Shown: positions 1 through 7,130 of the stretch, one piece after another
Position numbering within the stretch: the stretch's first letter is position 1
Layout: each line of letters opens with the position of its first letter
Source: Cytophagales bacterium
GTDB lineage: Bacteria; Bacteroidota; Bacteroidia; Cytophagales; Spirosomataceae
Reading direction: 5' to 3'
Assembly: GCA_013298805.1 (NCBI GenBank)
Contig: JAAFIU010000017.1
Coordinates: 1-35,233, forward strand
Length of the DNA: 35,233 bases
Made by a program: the position numbers and the translations under genes
The notes under the pieces: model-generated
What the model saw: only the letters and a program-made list of their open reading frames with translations
The model's database searches: none
Told to the model about the DNA's origin: nothing

Positions 1-1
1 A

Positions 2-1651
2 GAAATTATCCAAATTGACGACAATCCTTTCCAAGAATATGAAGGCAGAGTAATTCGTAAAATATTCGTAAAACGTCGGCAAGTTTTTGGTGAAAGTATT
101 GTCGATACCAATAGAATTGCGGAAGGTTTCGACCGTTTTCTTAACTCTCTACACACCAATACCAAAGAAAATACTATCCGAAAGTCATTTTTGATGTTTG
201 AGGTTGGCGATATTATTGATGCCGACCGCCTCCGTGACAATGAGCGTTTGATGCGTAAAAGTACAATCCTCCACGATGCCCGCATTTTAGTATTGCCCGA
301 CCCACAATTTCCTAATTTGGTGGATTTATTGGTTATTACACAAGATATTTGGTCATTATTACCCGAAGTAGGTTTTAATAGTTTAAGAGATTATTATTTA
401 GGGATTAACCAAATCAATGTACGAGGGTTGGGGCATTCTTGGAAAAATATTCTCTATTTTAATTATAACGCAAAACCCGCCATTGAATATTATAGCCAAT
501 ATACTATTCCATATATAGGACGGACTTTTATCACTGGTCAGGCAGAAGTAGAATTACGCCGACTAACTAATCATTATGCCATTCGTTTTTATCGCCCATT
601 CCTTACCCCAGAAATGAAATTGGCGGGTGGTTTTGAAATGAGTAACGACCATAATTCTGTTAATACCTTTCGTGGAAATGACGGAACGCTCTACAAAAAT
701 ACGGATAGCACTTATCTAAAATTCCCAACTAATCGTAATTATTTAGATTTTTGGACGGCTTATGCTTTCAAATTGCCTTTTTTGGACAAGGAAGTTCAAC
801 AACGTTCTCGACTGGTAGTAGGAGCAAGATTTACCGACATTTCTTATACCCAACGCCCAACTGTGACTGCCGATACCAATCAATTATTCAGAAATCATCG
901 TGATTATTTAGCAGGAATTGGCTTTTCAAATAGACGTTACAAAAGAGACTTTTTGATTTATGGTTTTGGTATCACTGAAGACGTTCCCTACGGATATTTG
1001 GCAACCTTGGTGGCTGGTTATGAAAATTCGGATGCTTTCGGAAAACGCTGGTATTCAGGCATTAAACTCGCCAAAGGGCAATACATTGGCAAAGCTGGAT
1101 ATATTTATGGGCTTTTGAATGCGGGTGGATATTCAAACGGAACGGCAGGTTTGAGTATAGAATCTAATTATTTCAGCACCCTCCATGCCTACCGAAGACG
1201 GGTGCAAGTGCGTCATTTTGTTAATCTTCGTTATGCCTTCGGGAATAACCGTTATACAGGCGAATTTGTGAATGTAAACCGTGAAAATGGTATTCTGGAC
1301 GTAAATAGTGATAAACTTTGGGGAACTAAAAAATTGGGCTTGGGCTATCAAATCGTGTTTTTCTCAAGGCTAAACTTTGTGGGTTTCAGAATAGCTCCAT
1401 TCTTTCAAACCGATTTTGCTTTTGTTAATCCCAAAAGCGATTTTCTCTTCAATAAAGTGCCTTATACGGGTATTGGCATTGGTATTCGTTTGCGTAATGA
1501 AAACTTGACATTCAATACTTTTCAAATTAAACTCTCCTATTTTCCCAATTTACCAGATGTCCAAACCTTGAATTTTGCCTTTAATGATACCTACAATCTT
1601 CGTTTAAGAGACTTTGACATTTCCGCTCCAGAAATTGTTCCATTTAGATAA
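2..1651 (+). CDS. POTRA/BamA-TamA-type outer membrane beta-barrel protein, 5' end cut by window
   Basis: The frame is open from base 2, well before the first internal start-like codons (TTG 191, ATG 194), so the true N-terminus lies outside the window. The first ~110 visible residues read like a Bacteroidota POTRA domain: 'VIRKIFVKRRQVFGESI', a stretch about TKENTIRKSFLMFEVGD, then 'RLRDNERLMRKS' and a strand ending in VDLLVITQDIWS. The remaining ~370 residues alternate short aromatic-rich strands with loops, as in a 16-stranded surface-antigen (D15/Omp85-like) barrel, and end in a strand near RLRDFDISAPEIVPF. Omp85-type proteins insert or export proteins or lipids at the outer membrane. The substrate cannot be told here. 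It is followed by 118 bp before the first MarR gene. Confidence is high for an outer membrane barrel with POTRA and lower for a specific subfamily. Confidence 0.8.
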   Translation, partial: EIIQIDDNPFQEYEGRVIRKIFVKRRQVFGESIVDTNRIAEGFDRFLNSLHTNTKENTIRKSFLMFEVGDIIDADRLRDNERLMRKSTILHDARILVLPDPQFPNLVDLLVITQDIWSLLPEVGFNSLRDYYLGINQINVRGLGHSWKNILYFNYNAKPAIEYYSQYTIPYIGRTFITGQAEVELRRLTNHYAIRFYRPFLTPEMKLAGGFEMSNDHNSVNTFRGNDGTLYKNTDSTYLKFPTNRNYLDFWTAYAFKLPFLDKEVQQRSRLVVGARFTDISYTQRPTVTADTNQLFRNHRDYLAGIGFSNRRYKRDFLIYGFGITEDVPYGYLATLVAGYENSDAFGKRWYSGIKLAKGQYIGKAGYIYGLLNAGGYSNGTAGLSIESNYFSTLHAYRRRVQVRHFVNLRYAFGNNRYTGEFVNVNRENGILDVNSDKLWGTKKLGLGYQIVFFSRLNFVGFRIAPFFQTDFAFVNPKSDFLFNKVPYTGIGIGIRLRNENLTFNTFQIKLSYFPNLPDVQTLNFAFNDTYNLRLRDFDISAPEIVPFR

Positions 1652-1674
1652 ACATTCTATTCCCCCAAAATTAC

Positions 1675-1707
1675 CGTATAATAAGAATTAGGCTATTCGT
1701 ATAATAA
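1675..1707. repeat. 10-bp direct repeat CGTATAATAA upstream of first MarR gene
   Basis: CGTATAATAA occurs at 1675-1684 and again at 1698-1707, start-to-start distance 23 bp, about two helical turns. It lies between the outer membrane protein stop and the first MarR start at 1770. It could be a regulator site or an AT-rich chance repeat; nothing else supports a function. Confidence 0.35.
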
Positions 1708-1769
1708 TTTTCAACGCTTTACTGTTGCTACATTAAATATACTAACATTGAATTTATACAAAAAGCCTT

Positions 1770-2228
1770 ATGCCCATAGAGAAAGATATAAAACAAAGCG
1801 GCTTCAATAATCCTTACCATAAATTAACGGTCAATTTGATGTACACCAATGGTTGGCTAAATAACCAGTACGCCAAAATACTGAAGCCCTACCATATTAC
1901 CGAACCTCAGTATAACGTTCTAAAAATTCTAAATCAAATTTATCCTCAATCTGCAAGCATTAATTTTATTATTGAAAGAATGTTGGATAAAATGTCTAAT
2001 GTTTCTCGTTTGGTTGATAAACTCATTGCCAAACAATTGGTAGTAAAGGTTAAATCAACGCAAGACCTTCGCTCAGTTAATGTGGCACTCACCACGAATG
2101 GTTTAAGAATTTTACAGGAATTAAATAATAAAATTATCGAATCTGAGACTAACTTTATTAAATTAAATGACTCAGAATTAGATTCTTTGATAATTTTATT
2201 GGAAAAACTAAGAAAAAATAAATCATAA
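1770..2228 (+). CDS. MarR family transcriptional regulator (first of a tandem pair)
   Basis: A 152-residue winged-helix regulator of normal MarR length. Residues ~47-110 hold the DNA-binding region: the recognition helix around 'MLDKMSNVSRLVDKLI' followed by the wing with the conserved D-x-R ('QDLRSVNVALTTNG'). The flanking helices form the dimer interface. MarR proteins are usually ligand- or redox-sensitive repressors, but no ligand can be inferred. The ATG at 1770 is the natural start. A weak -7-like box TAACATTG (1743-1750) and an ACATTA half-site (1730-1735) lie just upstream. The next gene, beginning 99 bp downstream, encodes a clear paralogue: the N-terminus (M-x-IEKDI-x-Q), the 'QYNVL' segment and the recognition helix are almost the same in both, which points to local duplication. 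Confidence 0.93.
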   Translation: MPIEKDIKQSGFNNPYHKLTVNLMYTNGWLNNQYAKILKPYHITEPQYNVLKILNQIYPQSASINFIIERMLDKMSNVSRLVDKLIAKQLVVKVKSTQDLRSVNVALTTNGLRILQELNNKIIESETNFIKLNDSELDSLIILLEKLRKNKS

Positions 2229-2279
2229 CACGCTGATAAACAAATACTTAAAAAACATTAACAAATAATTAACAAATCA

Positions 2280-2314
2280 ATGTATTGACATCTAATGTTT
2301 ATACATTAATTTTG
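2280..2314 (+). promoter_or_regulatory. Bacteroidota-type promoter with embedded MarR-like operator, upstream of second MarR gene
   Basis: A -33 element TATTG (2283-2287) and a perfect -7 box TAATTTTG (2307-2314, consensus TAnnTTTG) are separated by 19 bp. Between them lies TAATGT-TTAT-ACATTA (2293-2308), an inverted repeat with 6-bp arms. A second, wider inverted repeat ATGTAT/ATACAT (2280-2285 and 2301-2306) overlaps it. The start codon follows 13 bp after the -7 box. A palindrome between promoter elements fits repression by a dimeric MarR protein, probably autoregulation by one or both paralogues. The promoter call rests on sequence; the operator is inference. Confidence 0.6.
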
Positions 2315-2327
2315 AATCACAAACAAG

Positions 2328-2801
2328 ATGAGCATAGAAAAAGATATACAGCAAAACAGTTTTAAATCACCTTACTCAAAGGCGGTTATAAATATCTTTT
2401 ATACAAATAATTGGCTGGCATCCTTACAAATGGAGATTTTCAAACCTTTTGATTTGACGCTACAACAATACAATGTATTAAGGATTTTGCGTGGTCAGTA
2501 TCCAGAACCAACTACTGTTATTGCCATTATTGAAAGAATGCTTGATAAAATGTCTAACGCATCTCGTTTGGTGGACAAACTATTAGCGAAAGAGTTAGTT
2601 ATCAGAAGAGTTTGCCCAAATGACCGAAGAGCCGTTGACGTAATAATCACACAAAAAGGTTTAGATTTATTAGAAGAGTTAGATGTTTTACAACAAAAAT
2701 GGGAAGAACAACTATACGGACTTACAGAATGCGAAGCCAATCAATTGAGCAGCCTTTTAGATAAATTAAGAAACTCTGAACTGTGCAAGGAATCCGAATA
2801 A
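2328..2801 (+). CDS. MarR family transcriptional regulator (second of a tandem pair)
   Basis: This 157-residue MarR protein is paralogous to the one just upstream. The recognition helix 'MLDKMSNASRLVDKLL' differs from the first copy only at conservative positions, so both probably read the same operator. The wing carries 'NDRRAVDV', with the usual Asp-Arg-Arg. The C-terminal dimerisation helix is longer and acidic (LTECEANQLSSLLDKLR). The gene has its own promoter with a palindrome inside it. The yceI-like gene starts 75 bp after the stop with no clear promoter of its own, so the two may be cotranscribed. MarR genes next to yceI are familiar in Bacteroidota, which makes YceI a plausible target; this is inference. 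Confidence 0.94.
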   Translation: MSIEKDIQQNSFKSPYSKAVINIFYTNNWLASLQMEIFKPFDLTLQQYNVLRILRGQYPEPTTVIAIIERMLDKMSNASRLVDKLLAKELVIRRVCPNDRRAVDVIITQKGLDLLEELDVLQQKWEEQLYGLTECEANQLSSLLDKLRNSELCKESE

Positions 2802-2876
2802 ATTACCAATATGTAGGATAGTTTTAACAATTCTAAATCACAATAATTCTTTTTAACAATTAAATTTTAAACAAAA

Positions 2877-3476
2877 ATGAAAGCAATTAAATTAATCGCA
2901 AGTATTTTAGTAGCAGCTTTGTTCGTAAACGTAGCAACGGCAGGAACTCCGGCAAAAGGAAGTAAAAAAGCAACTTTAGCAGTTGACGTTAAAGCGAGTA
3001 AAATCCACTGGTTAGCTAAAAAAGTAGCTGGTCAACACGAAGGAACAATCGGTATTTCATCTGGTTCATTAGTAGCTGACGGAGCTAAAATCTCAGGAGG
3101 AGAATTTGTAATTGATATGAAATCAATTGTTTGTACTGATATTACAAATGCAGAGTATAACCAAAAATTCATCGGTCACATCTCAACAGGAGATTTCTTT
3201 GAAGTAGAAAAATTCCCAACGGCTGCTTTCAAAATCACTAAAGTTGCTGGTTCAAACATCACTGGAGATTTGACAATGAAAGGAATCACTAAATCAATCA
3301 CTTTCCCTGCAAAAATTGCAGTTGTTGGTGGTAAAGTATCTGCAACTGCTTCAATTCCAGTTGACAGAACTGATTTCGGTGTAAAATATAACTCTAAGAA
3401 ATTCTTTGATACAATCGGTGATAAAGCTATCGACGATGTATTCAACTTAGATATTACTTTAGTAGCTGGTAAATAA
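2877..3476 (+). CDS. YceI family secreted protein
   Basis: A 199-residue protein with an N-terminal signal peptide (Lys at 2 and 5, hydrophobic 'LIASILVAALFVNVATAG', cleavage near residue 22). The mature part is a YceI/lipocalin-like beta barrel: 'KIHWLAKKVAGQHEGTIGI', 'GGEFVIDMKSI', 'HISTGDFFEVEKFPTAAFKI', 'GDLTMKGITKSITFPA', and the end 'DRTDFGVKYNSKKF...DDVFNLDITLVA'. Characterised YceI proteins bind polyisoprenoid or similar amphiphiles in the periplasm; the ligand here is unknown. Base composition is slightly less AT-rich and codons are regular, as expected for a well-expressed gene. It follows the MarR pair on the same strand and ends ahead of a strong terminator at 3544-3590. Confidence 0.95.
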   Translation: MKAIKLIASILVAALFVNVATAGTPAKGSKKATLAVDVKASKIHWLAKKVAGQHEGTIGISSGSLVADGAKISGGEFVIDMKSIVCTDITNAEYNQKFIGHISTGDFFEVEKFPTAAFKITKVAGSNITGDLTMKGITKSITFPAKIAVVGGKVSATASIPVDRTDFGVKYNSKKFFDTIGDKAIDDVFNLDITLVAGK

Positions 3477-3543
3477 GAATTAGTTTGAATTATTCATACT
3501 AAAACTGCGAGACACCACGTTTATTAAACAGTTTCTCATTAGT

Positions 3544-3590
3544 CCTCACATTATTCAAACCTCTGAGTTTGAATTTTGTGGGGATTTTTT
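3544..3590 (+). terminator. Rho-independent terminator after yceI-like gene
   Basis: Positions 3544-3560 pair with 3567-3583 with two T/T mismatches and one G-T pair around a 6-nt loop (3561-3566). A six-T run follows the hairpin at 3585-3590. The hairpin sits 68 bp after the yceI stop. Confidence 0.85.
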
Positions 3591-3611
3591 GTTGATAACT
3601 AAGCTGTCACA

Positions 3612-3661
3612 CTTCGGCAATCAGCTGTCTGAAACTTTAAATCAAAAGCTGAGTGCCGAAA
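3612..3661. repeat. Imperfect inverted repeat with AGCTG motifs
   Basis: CTTCGGCA (3612-3619) plus CAGCT (3622-3626) can pair with AGCTG (3647-3651) plus TGCCGAA (3654-3660), leaving a 20-nt loop. It lies between the yceI terminator and the end of the convergent CoA-binding gene. There is no T-run, so it is a poor terminator. It resembles the short degenerate intergenic palindromes seen elsewhere in this window. Confidence 0.4.
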
Positions 3662-3684
3662 GCTGGCAACTAAAGAATAAGCAC

Positions 3685-4041
3685 TCAATACTGCCCAATA
3701 GCTAACAAAACCAAGGTACAAGCCTCCTCTGTTTCAATTCCTTTTGCTTGAGCCATTGCTTCAAATTCATGGTTTTCGGTTCCTGGATTAAAGATAATTC
3801 TACGAGGCTTTTGCTTCAAAATATAGTCGTACAATACTGGTTGATTCTTTACGCCAACGTACATTGTTATGGTATCTATATCTTCAAAATCAGGGTAATT
3901 CGCATGAATTTTGTGTCCTTGTATTTCTCCTTCCTTCTGCCCCACCAAAACGATTTCGTGACTATGAGCAAGCAAACTATTGGCAGCTTTGAAGGCATAA
4001 CGCTCTGGATTGGTCGAAGCTCCTATTATTAAAGTTTTCAT
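3685..4041 (-). CDS. CoA-binding (Rossmann-like) protein, YccU type
   Basis: A 118-residue single-domain protein starting 'MKTLIIGASTNPERYAFKAA', the glycine-poor nucleotide loop of the CoA_binding_2 family. The middle 'IDTITMYVGVKNQPVLYDYI' and 'RRIIFNPGTENHEFEAMAQ' are the family's conserved strands, and 'IETEEACTLVLL' is the usual C-terminal end. Relatives bind CoA or a related nucleotide; no reaction is established. Length is normal for stand-alone members. It is monocistronic on the minus strand and divergent from the GH13-like gene, with a shared 176-bp upstream region. Cytosolic. Confidence 0.92.
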   Translation of the reverse strand: MKTLIIGASTNPERYAFKAANSLLAHSHEIVLVGQKEGEIQGHKIHANYPDFEDIDTITMYVGVKNQPVLYDYILKQKPRRIIFNPGTENHEFEAMAQAKGIETEEACTLVLLAIGQY

Positions 4042-4109
4042 ATTTGGGGATGTGATTGTTAAACGCTTTACGTAGTAAATATTAAAATTTGATAGTTAAC
4101 AACTAAGGA

Positions 4110-4138
4110 TTTGCAATCTTTTGCGTACTTTTTGCGTA
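4110..4138. promoter_or_regulatory. Helically phased TTTGC repeats in a divergent promoter region
   Basis: TTTGC occurs at 4110-4114, 4120-4124 and 4131-4135; the last two extend to the 9-mer TTTTGCGTA (4119-4127 and 4130-4138). Spacing is 10-11 bp, one DNA turn. The region separates the divergent CoA-binding and GH13-like genes, so the repeats could be stacked sites for a regulator or intrinsic curvature. No TAnnTTTG box was found alongside. Confidence 0.4.
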
Positions 4139-4217
4139 TTTTTTCTTAATTTAAAACAATTTTTAAGACTGTTTTAGTTTCTTCAAAAGATATTACGACC
4201 ATTTTTATAAAAAATTC

Positions 4218-6257
4218 ATGAATATTCCAGAATCGTATGAGGGTTTTCGCCAGTCATGGATGAATAATCCACAGACGGCTATATCGTCTTATATAGCTAA
4301 AAACCAACCTTTTATACCAAATTTACTTCCCGAACAAGCCGTTCAAATGCCCGCAGTACAGTTGGCATATCTTTTAGAAAAAAGATTTGGACAGCAAGCT
4401 TTTTACCAAGCCATAAATCCTGCAAATACTATTGAAAGCCCTGTAAACAATCAATCGGCTGGAGTTTGGCTAAAAACCGTAAATATGGTTGGTATTAATG
4501 TCCGTACAATTGGAAGTTTCTGGAATGTCGTAAAATATGCTTTGACTTTGCCCACTGCTCAGTCATCTATTCACCTTTTACCGATTTGGGAATGTGGTGT
4601 AGTGGCAAGTCTTTACGGAATAGCCAGTTGGAATATAAATCCTGAGTTTTTTGATGCTGAATTAGCCATTGCTTTTCCGCATCTTGACACCGTAGAAAAG
4701 CAACTAAAAGTTACTTGCAACTTATTACACTTAATGGGAAAAACTGTCGGCATGGACGTAATTCCACATACTGACCGTTATTCAGAAGTTTCTTTGGCAA
4801 ATCCACAGTTTTTTGAGTGGTTGCAACGCCGTGAATTTGAAATCGTTGACCATTCTGAAAACTTACACGAGAAAGTACAAGAACGTATTTTAGACTTTTT
4901 GTATCAATATGGCGGAACAGTTTCAGAGCATTATCCAAGACGGAAAGAGGAGTTTTTTGATAATGAAATCTATTCGGAAGAAAAGCGGTTGAAGTTTCTT
5001 TTCGGAGAAAAAAATAATCTTGAAGGGCGTAATAAACGTAGAAACCAACTCATCAATCACCTGTTTGCTGAAGGTTACGAACCCGTACCCGCAACTATGG
5101 CTCCACCCTACCGAGGGCTTGAAGTTGACCACCGTGAAGAAGCAAAAACCGTTGATGATGACGGAAGAGTTTGGCGTGATTATGTTATTACGAAGCCAGA
5201 ACAAATGTCAAGAGTTTTTGGCCCTTTGGCAAGAGTGAAATTGTACGAATCAAAAAATGAAAATCGTGATTGGGAAATAGATTTTTCAAAACCAAGGCAC
5301 GAAGTTTGGGATTATATGGCTCAAAAATATTTGAACGTTGCCCAACAGTATAATTTTGATTTTATGCGTGGCGATATGTCGCACGTACAGATGAATCCGA
5401 ACGGAACTCCTTCAAATCCAGACAATTATTATGATATTCACAAATACATCAAATATATAATTCGTCAACAAAAACCATCATTTGGCTATTTTGCGGAGAG
5501 TTTTTTAGCACCACCCAATACAATGGCGTATGGCGTTGAGGAAGAACATTTAGAAGGCTCAGATACGGATACAACCTTGGGCGATTTGCAGTCGATGGTA
5601 GTAGGGACAGAAAGGTTTGTTTCCGAATTTGCCCGTTATCACCATTTATTGACGACTCGCAAATTTGCTCCAAATTTTACCATAATGACTGCTGATAAAG
5701 ACGACCCACGCTTTGATGAGTTTTATGTAAAAGGCAACGAAATCAGGATGTTTATTGGATTGTTTTTGACTGATATGCCTTCGTATATGGCATTAGGCTT
5801 TGAACAACGAGACACCCATTTAACTCCTGCACCCAATGAACATTACACCAAATTGTATGTTTTCCAATTATCGGAAGGTGAAAAAGCAACTCATGGCAAA
5901 TATCATTGGGGACAAAATGGCGAATTATTCAGAAATATTAGTATTTTGAAACAAATTTCAGAGCAAATAAATCCAGTCATCGAAAATCAATCAATTGAAT
6001 GGCTAATTGAACCAGATTTAACAGGACAAAAAAAGGTCATTGCGTGGAAACAAAAAGAATGTCAAAAGTATCTTTTTATTGTAAATTTAGACATAGATAA
6101 TGTCATTGAAACAAATGAAATGAACAATATTTTAGCATCTACCAATGCAAAACCTTATTTTTCAACACATCATACAAAAGCGTATCAAAATAACGAACAA
6201 ATTTCGTTTTCAAGTGTTTCGTTAAGTGCAGGGGAATGTAGAATATACGAAATTTAG
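4218..6257 (+). CDS. GH13-like (alpha-amylase clan) protein with altered first motif
   Basis: A 679-residue cytosolic-looking protein with no signal peptide. It reads as a divergent GH13-type (beta/alpha)8 barrel. Residues 179-190 (MDVIPHTDRYSE) take the place of region I, DxxxNH, but read DxxxHT. 'FMRGDMSH' (382-389) matches region II, with Arg384 and the likely nucleophile Asp386. 'GYFAESF' (423-429) supplies the likely acid/base Glu427. 'TADKDD' (491-496) stands where the third acidic residue of region IV is expected. The C-terminus (~600-679) looks like a beta-sandwich domain ending 'LSAGECRIYEI'. The N-terminal segment with 'WECGVVASLYGIASWNINPEFF' context is conserved-looking but not a motif I can name. 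Substrate is unknown; an intracellular alpha-glucan or disaccharide is a guess. The gene stands alone. Confidence 0.7.
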   Translation: MNIPESYEGFRQSWMNNPQTAISSYIAKNQPFIPNLLPEQAVQMPAVQLAYLLEKRFGQQAFYQAINPANTIESPVNNQSAGVWLKTVNMVGINVRTIGSFWNVVKYALTLPTAQSSIHLLPIWECGVVASLYGIASWNINPEFFDAELAIAFPHLDTVEKQLKVTCNLLHLMGKTVGMDVIPHTDRYSEVSLANPQFFEWLQRREFEIVDHSENLHEKVQERILDFLYQYGGTVSEHYPRRKEEFFDNEIYSEEKRLKFLFGEKNNLEGRNKRRNQLINHLFAEGYEPVPATMAPPYRGLEVDHREEAKTVDDDGRVWRDYVITKPEQMSRVFGPLARVKLYESKNENRDWEIDFSKPRHEVWDYMAQKYLNVAQQYNFDFMRGDMSHVQMNPNGTPSNPDNYYDIHKYIKYIIRQQKPSFGYFAESFLAPPNTMAYGVEEEHLEGSDTDTTLGDLQSMVVGTERFVSEFARYHHLLTTRKFAPNFTIMTADKDDPRFDEFYVKGNEIRMFIGLFLTDMPSYMALGFEQRDTHLTPAPNEHYTKLYVFQLSEGEKATHGKYHWGQNGELFRNISILKQISEQINPVIENQSIEWLIEPDLTGQKKVIAWKQKECQKYLFIVNLDIDNVIETNEMNNILASTNAKPYFSTHHTKAYQNNEQISFSSVSLSAGECRIYEI

Positions 6258-6427
6258 TACAAATTATCATTTTAAATTTTCATATAACCACTATAACATT
6301 TATTGCTGATTTTAATTTTCAAAGTATGTTATGATTGAACTTATTAATTTCCATTCAGTTCAGAATTAATAATTAGATTACAAATAACACAAAATCAGTA
6401 TTAAAATTGAACAAAATAAATTCCCCT

Positions 6428-7024
6428 ATGACGGAGAAAAAAGCAGGTATTGGCATCAAAAAAAACACCAGTTTTTGGAATGAAAAATGGGTACTTATCC
6501 CGTTTCCAGAAGTGGAAAACCCACCCACTTACAAGGTATCTAACTACGGACGTTTGAAGAGTTTCCAGAACGACCCAGAGAATGGAGATATTATTGGAGG
6601 TTCAAAAATTCAAGGCTACAAGTCATTAAACATTAGGGCAAAAGGTAACAAATCATTGAATCGTTATGTCCACAAATTGGTTGCTGAGTTTTTTGTTCCG
6701 AAAGAGGATGATGATGAAAATCGAAAATTTGTGCTTCATCTCGACCATGATAAGCTAAACAATTATTGGGAGAACTTAAAATGGGCTACTCGTGATGAAA
6801 TGACTATCCATAACCGTGAAAACCCTGCGGTAAAAGATAGAGTAATTCCGAAGCGAACAAAAAATTACAAACTCACTGAGAGTAAGGTGATTATGATTAA
6901 AAAAATGTTAAGATCGGATAAAAATCGCTTGAAAATGATTGCCAAACAATTTGGCATTACGCATACTCAATTGAATCGTATTCGTTCAGGAGAAAACTGG
7001 GGACACGTGAAGTTGGAAGATTAA
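6428..7024 (+). CDS. NUMOD4/HNH endonuclease-like protein with C-terminal HTH
   Basis: Three parts can be seen. A NUMOD4 segment 'WVLIPFPEVENPPTYKVSNY' then GRLKS comes first; next is an HNH core with 'VLHLDHDKLNNYWENLKWAT' (first His pair, Asn-Asn, and the Asn-Leu-x-Trp ending); last is a helix-turn-helix 'LKMIAKQFGITHTQLNRIRS'. This is the layout of phage and intron-type HNH proteins, which bind and nick DNA. ATG at 6428 gives 198 residues; an in-frame TTG at 6407 would add seven. No split host gene, intron or phage gene is next to it, so it looks free-standing. Bacteroidota chromosomes carry many such solitary genes of unknown role. A terminator hairpin follows at 7073. Confidence 0.85.
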   Translation: MTEKKAGIGIKKNTSFWNEKWVLIPFPEVENPPTYKVSNYGRLKSFQNDPENGDIIGGSKIQGYKSLNIRAKGNKSLNRYVHKLVAEFFVPKEDDDENRKFVLHLDHDKLNNYWENLKWATRDEMTIHNRENPAVKDRVIPKRTKNYKLTESKVIMIKKMLRSDKNRLKMIAKQFGITHTQLNRIRSGENWGHVKLED

Positions 7025-7072
7025 TTTTGTCTTGAAAAACATACAAAATTGAAATCATCAATGCTTTCATAG

Positions 7073-7113
7073 AGATTTGTCAATCCTCAAAGAATTGACA
7101 AATCTTATTTTTT
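7073..7113 (+). terminator. Rho-independent terminator after HNH gene
   Basis: A perfect 12-bp stem, 7073-7084 with 7094-7105, has a 9-nt loop and is followed by TATTTTTT. It separates the plus-strand HNH gene from the convergent GMC oxidoreductase gene (stop at 7131). Confidence 0.9.
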
Positions 7114-7130
7114 AAATCCACTCGTTAATT

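Noticed and set aside
6428-7024. HNH gene as part of a group I intron or prophage
   Set aside because: Neighbouring genes are intact bacterial genes and no intron core, integrase or phage structural gene is present.
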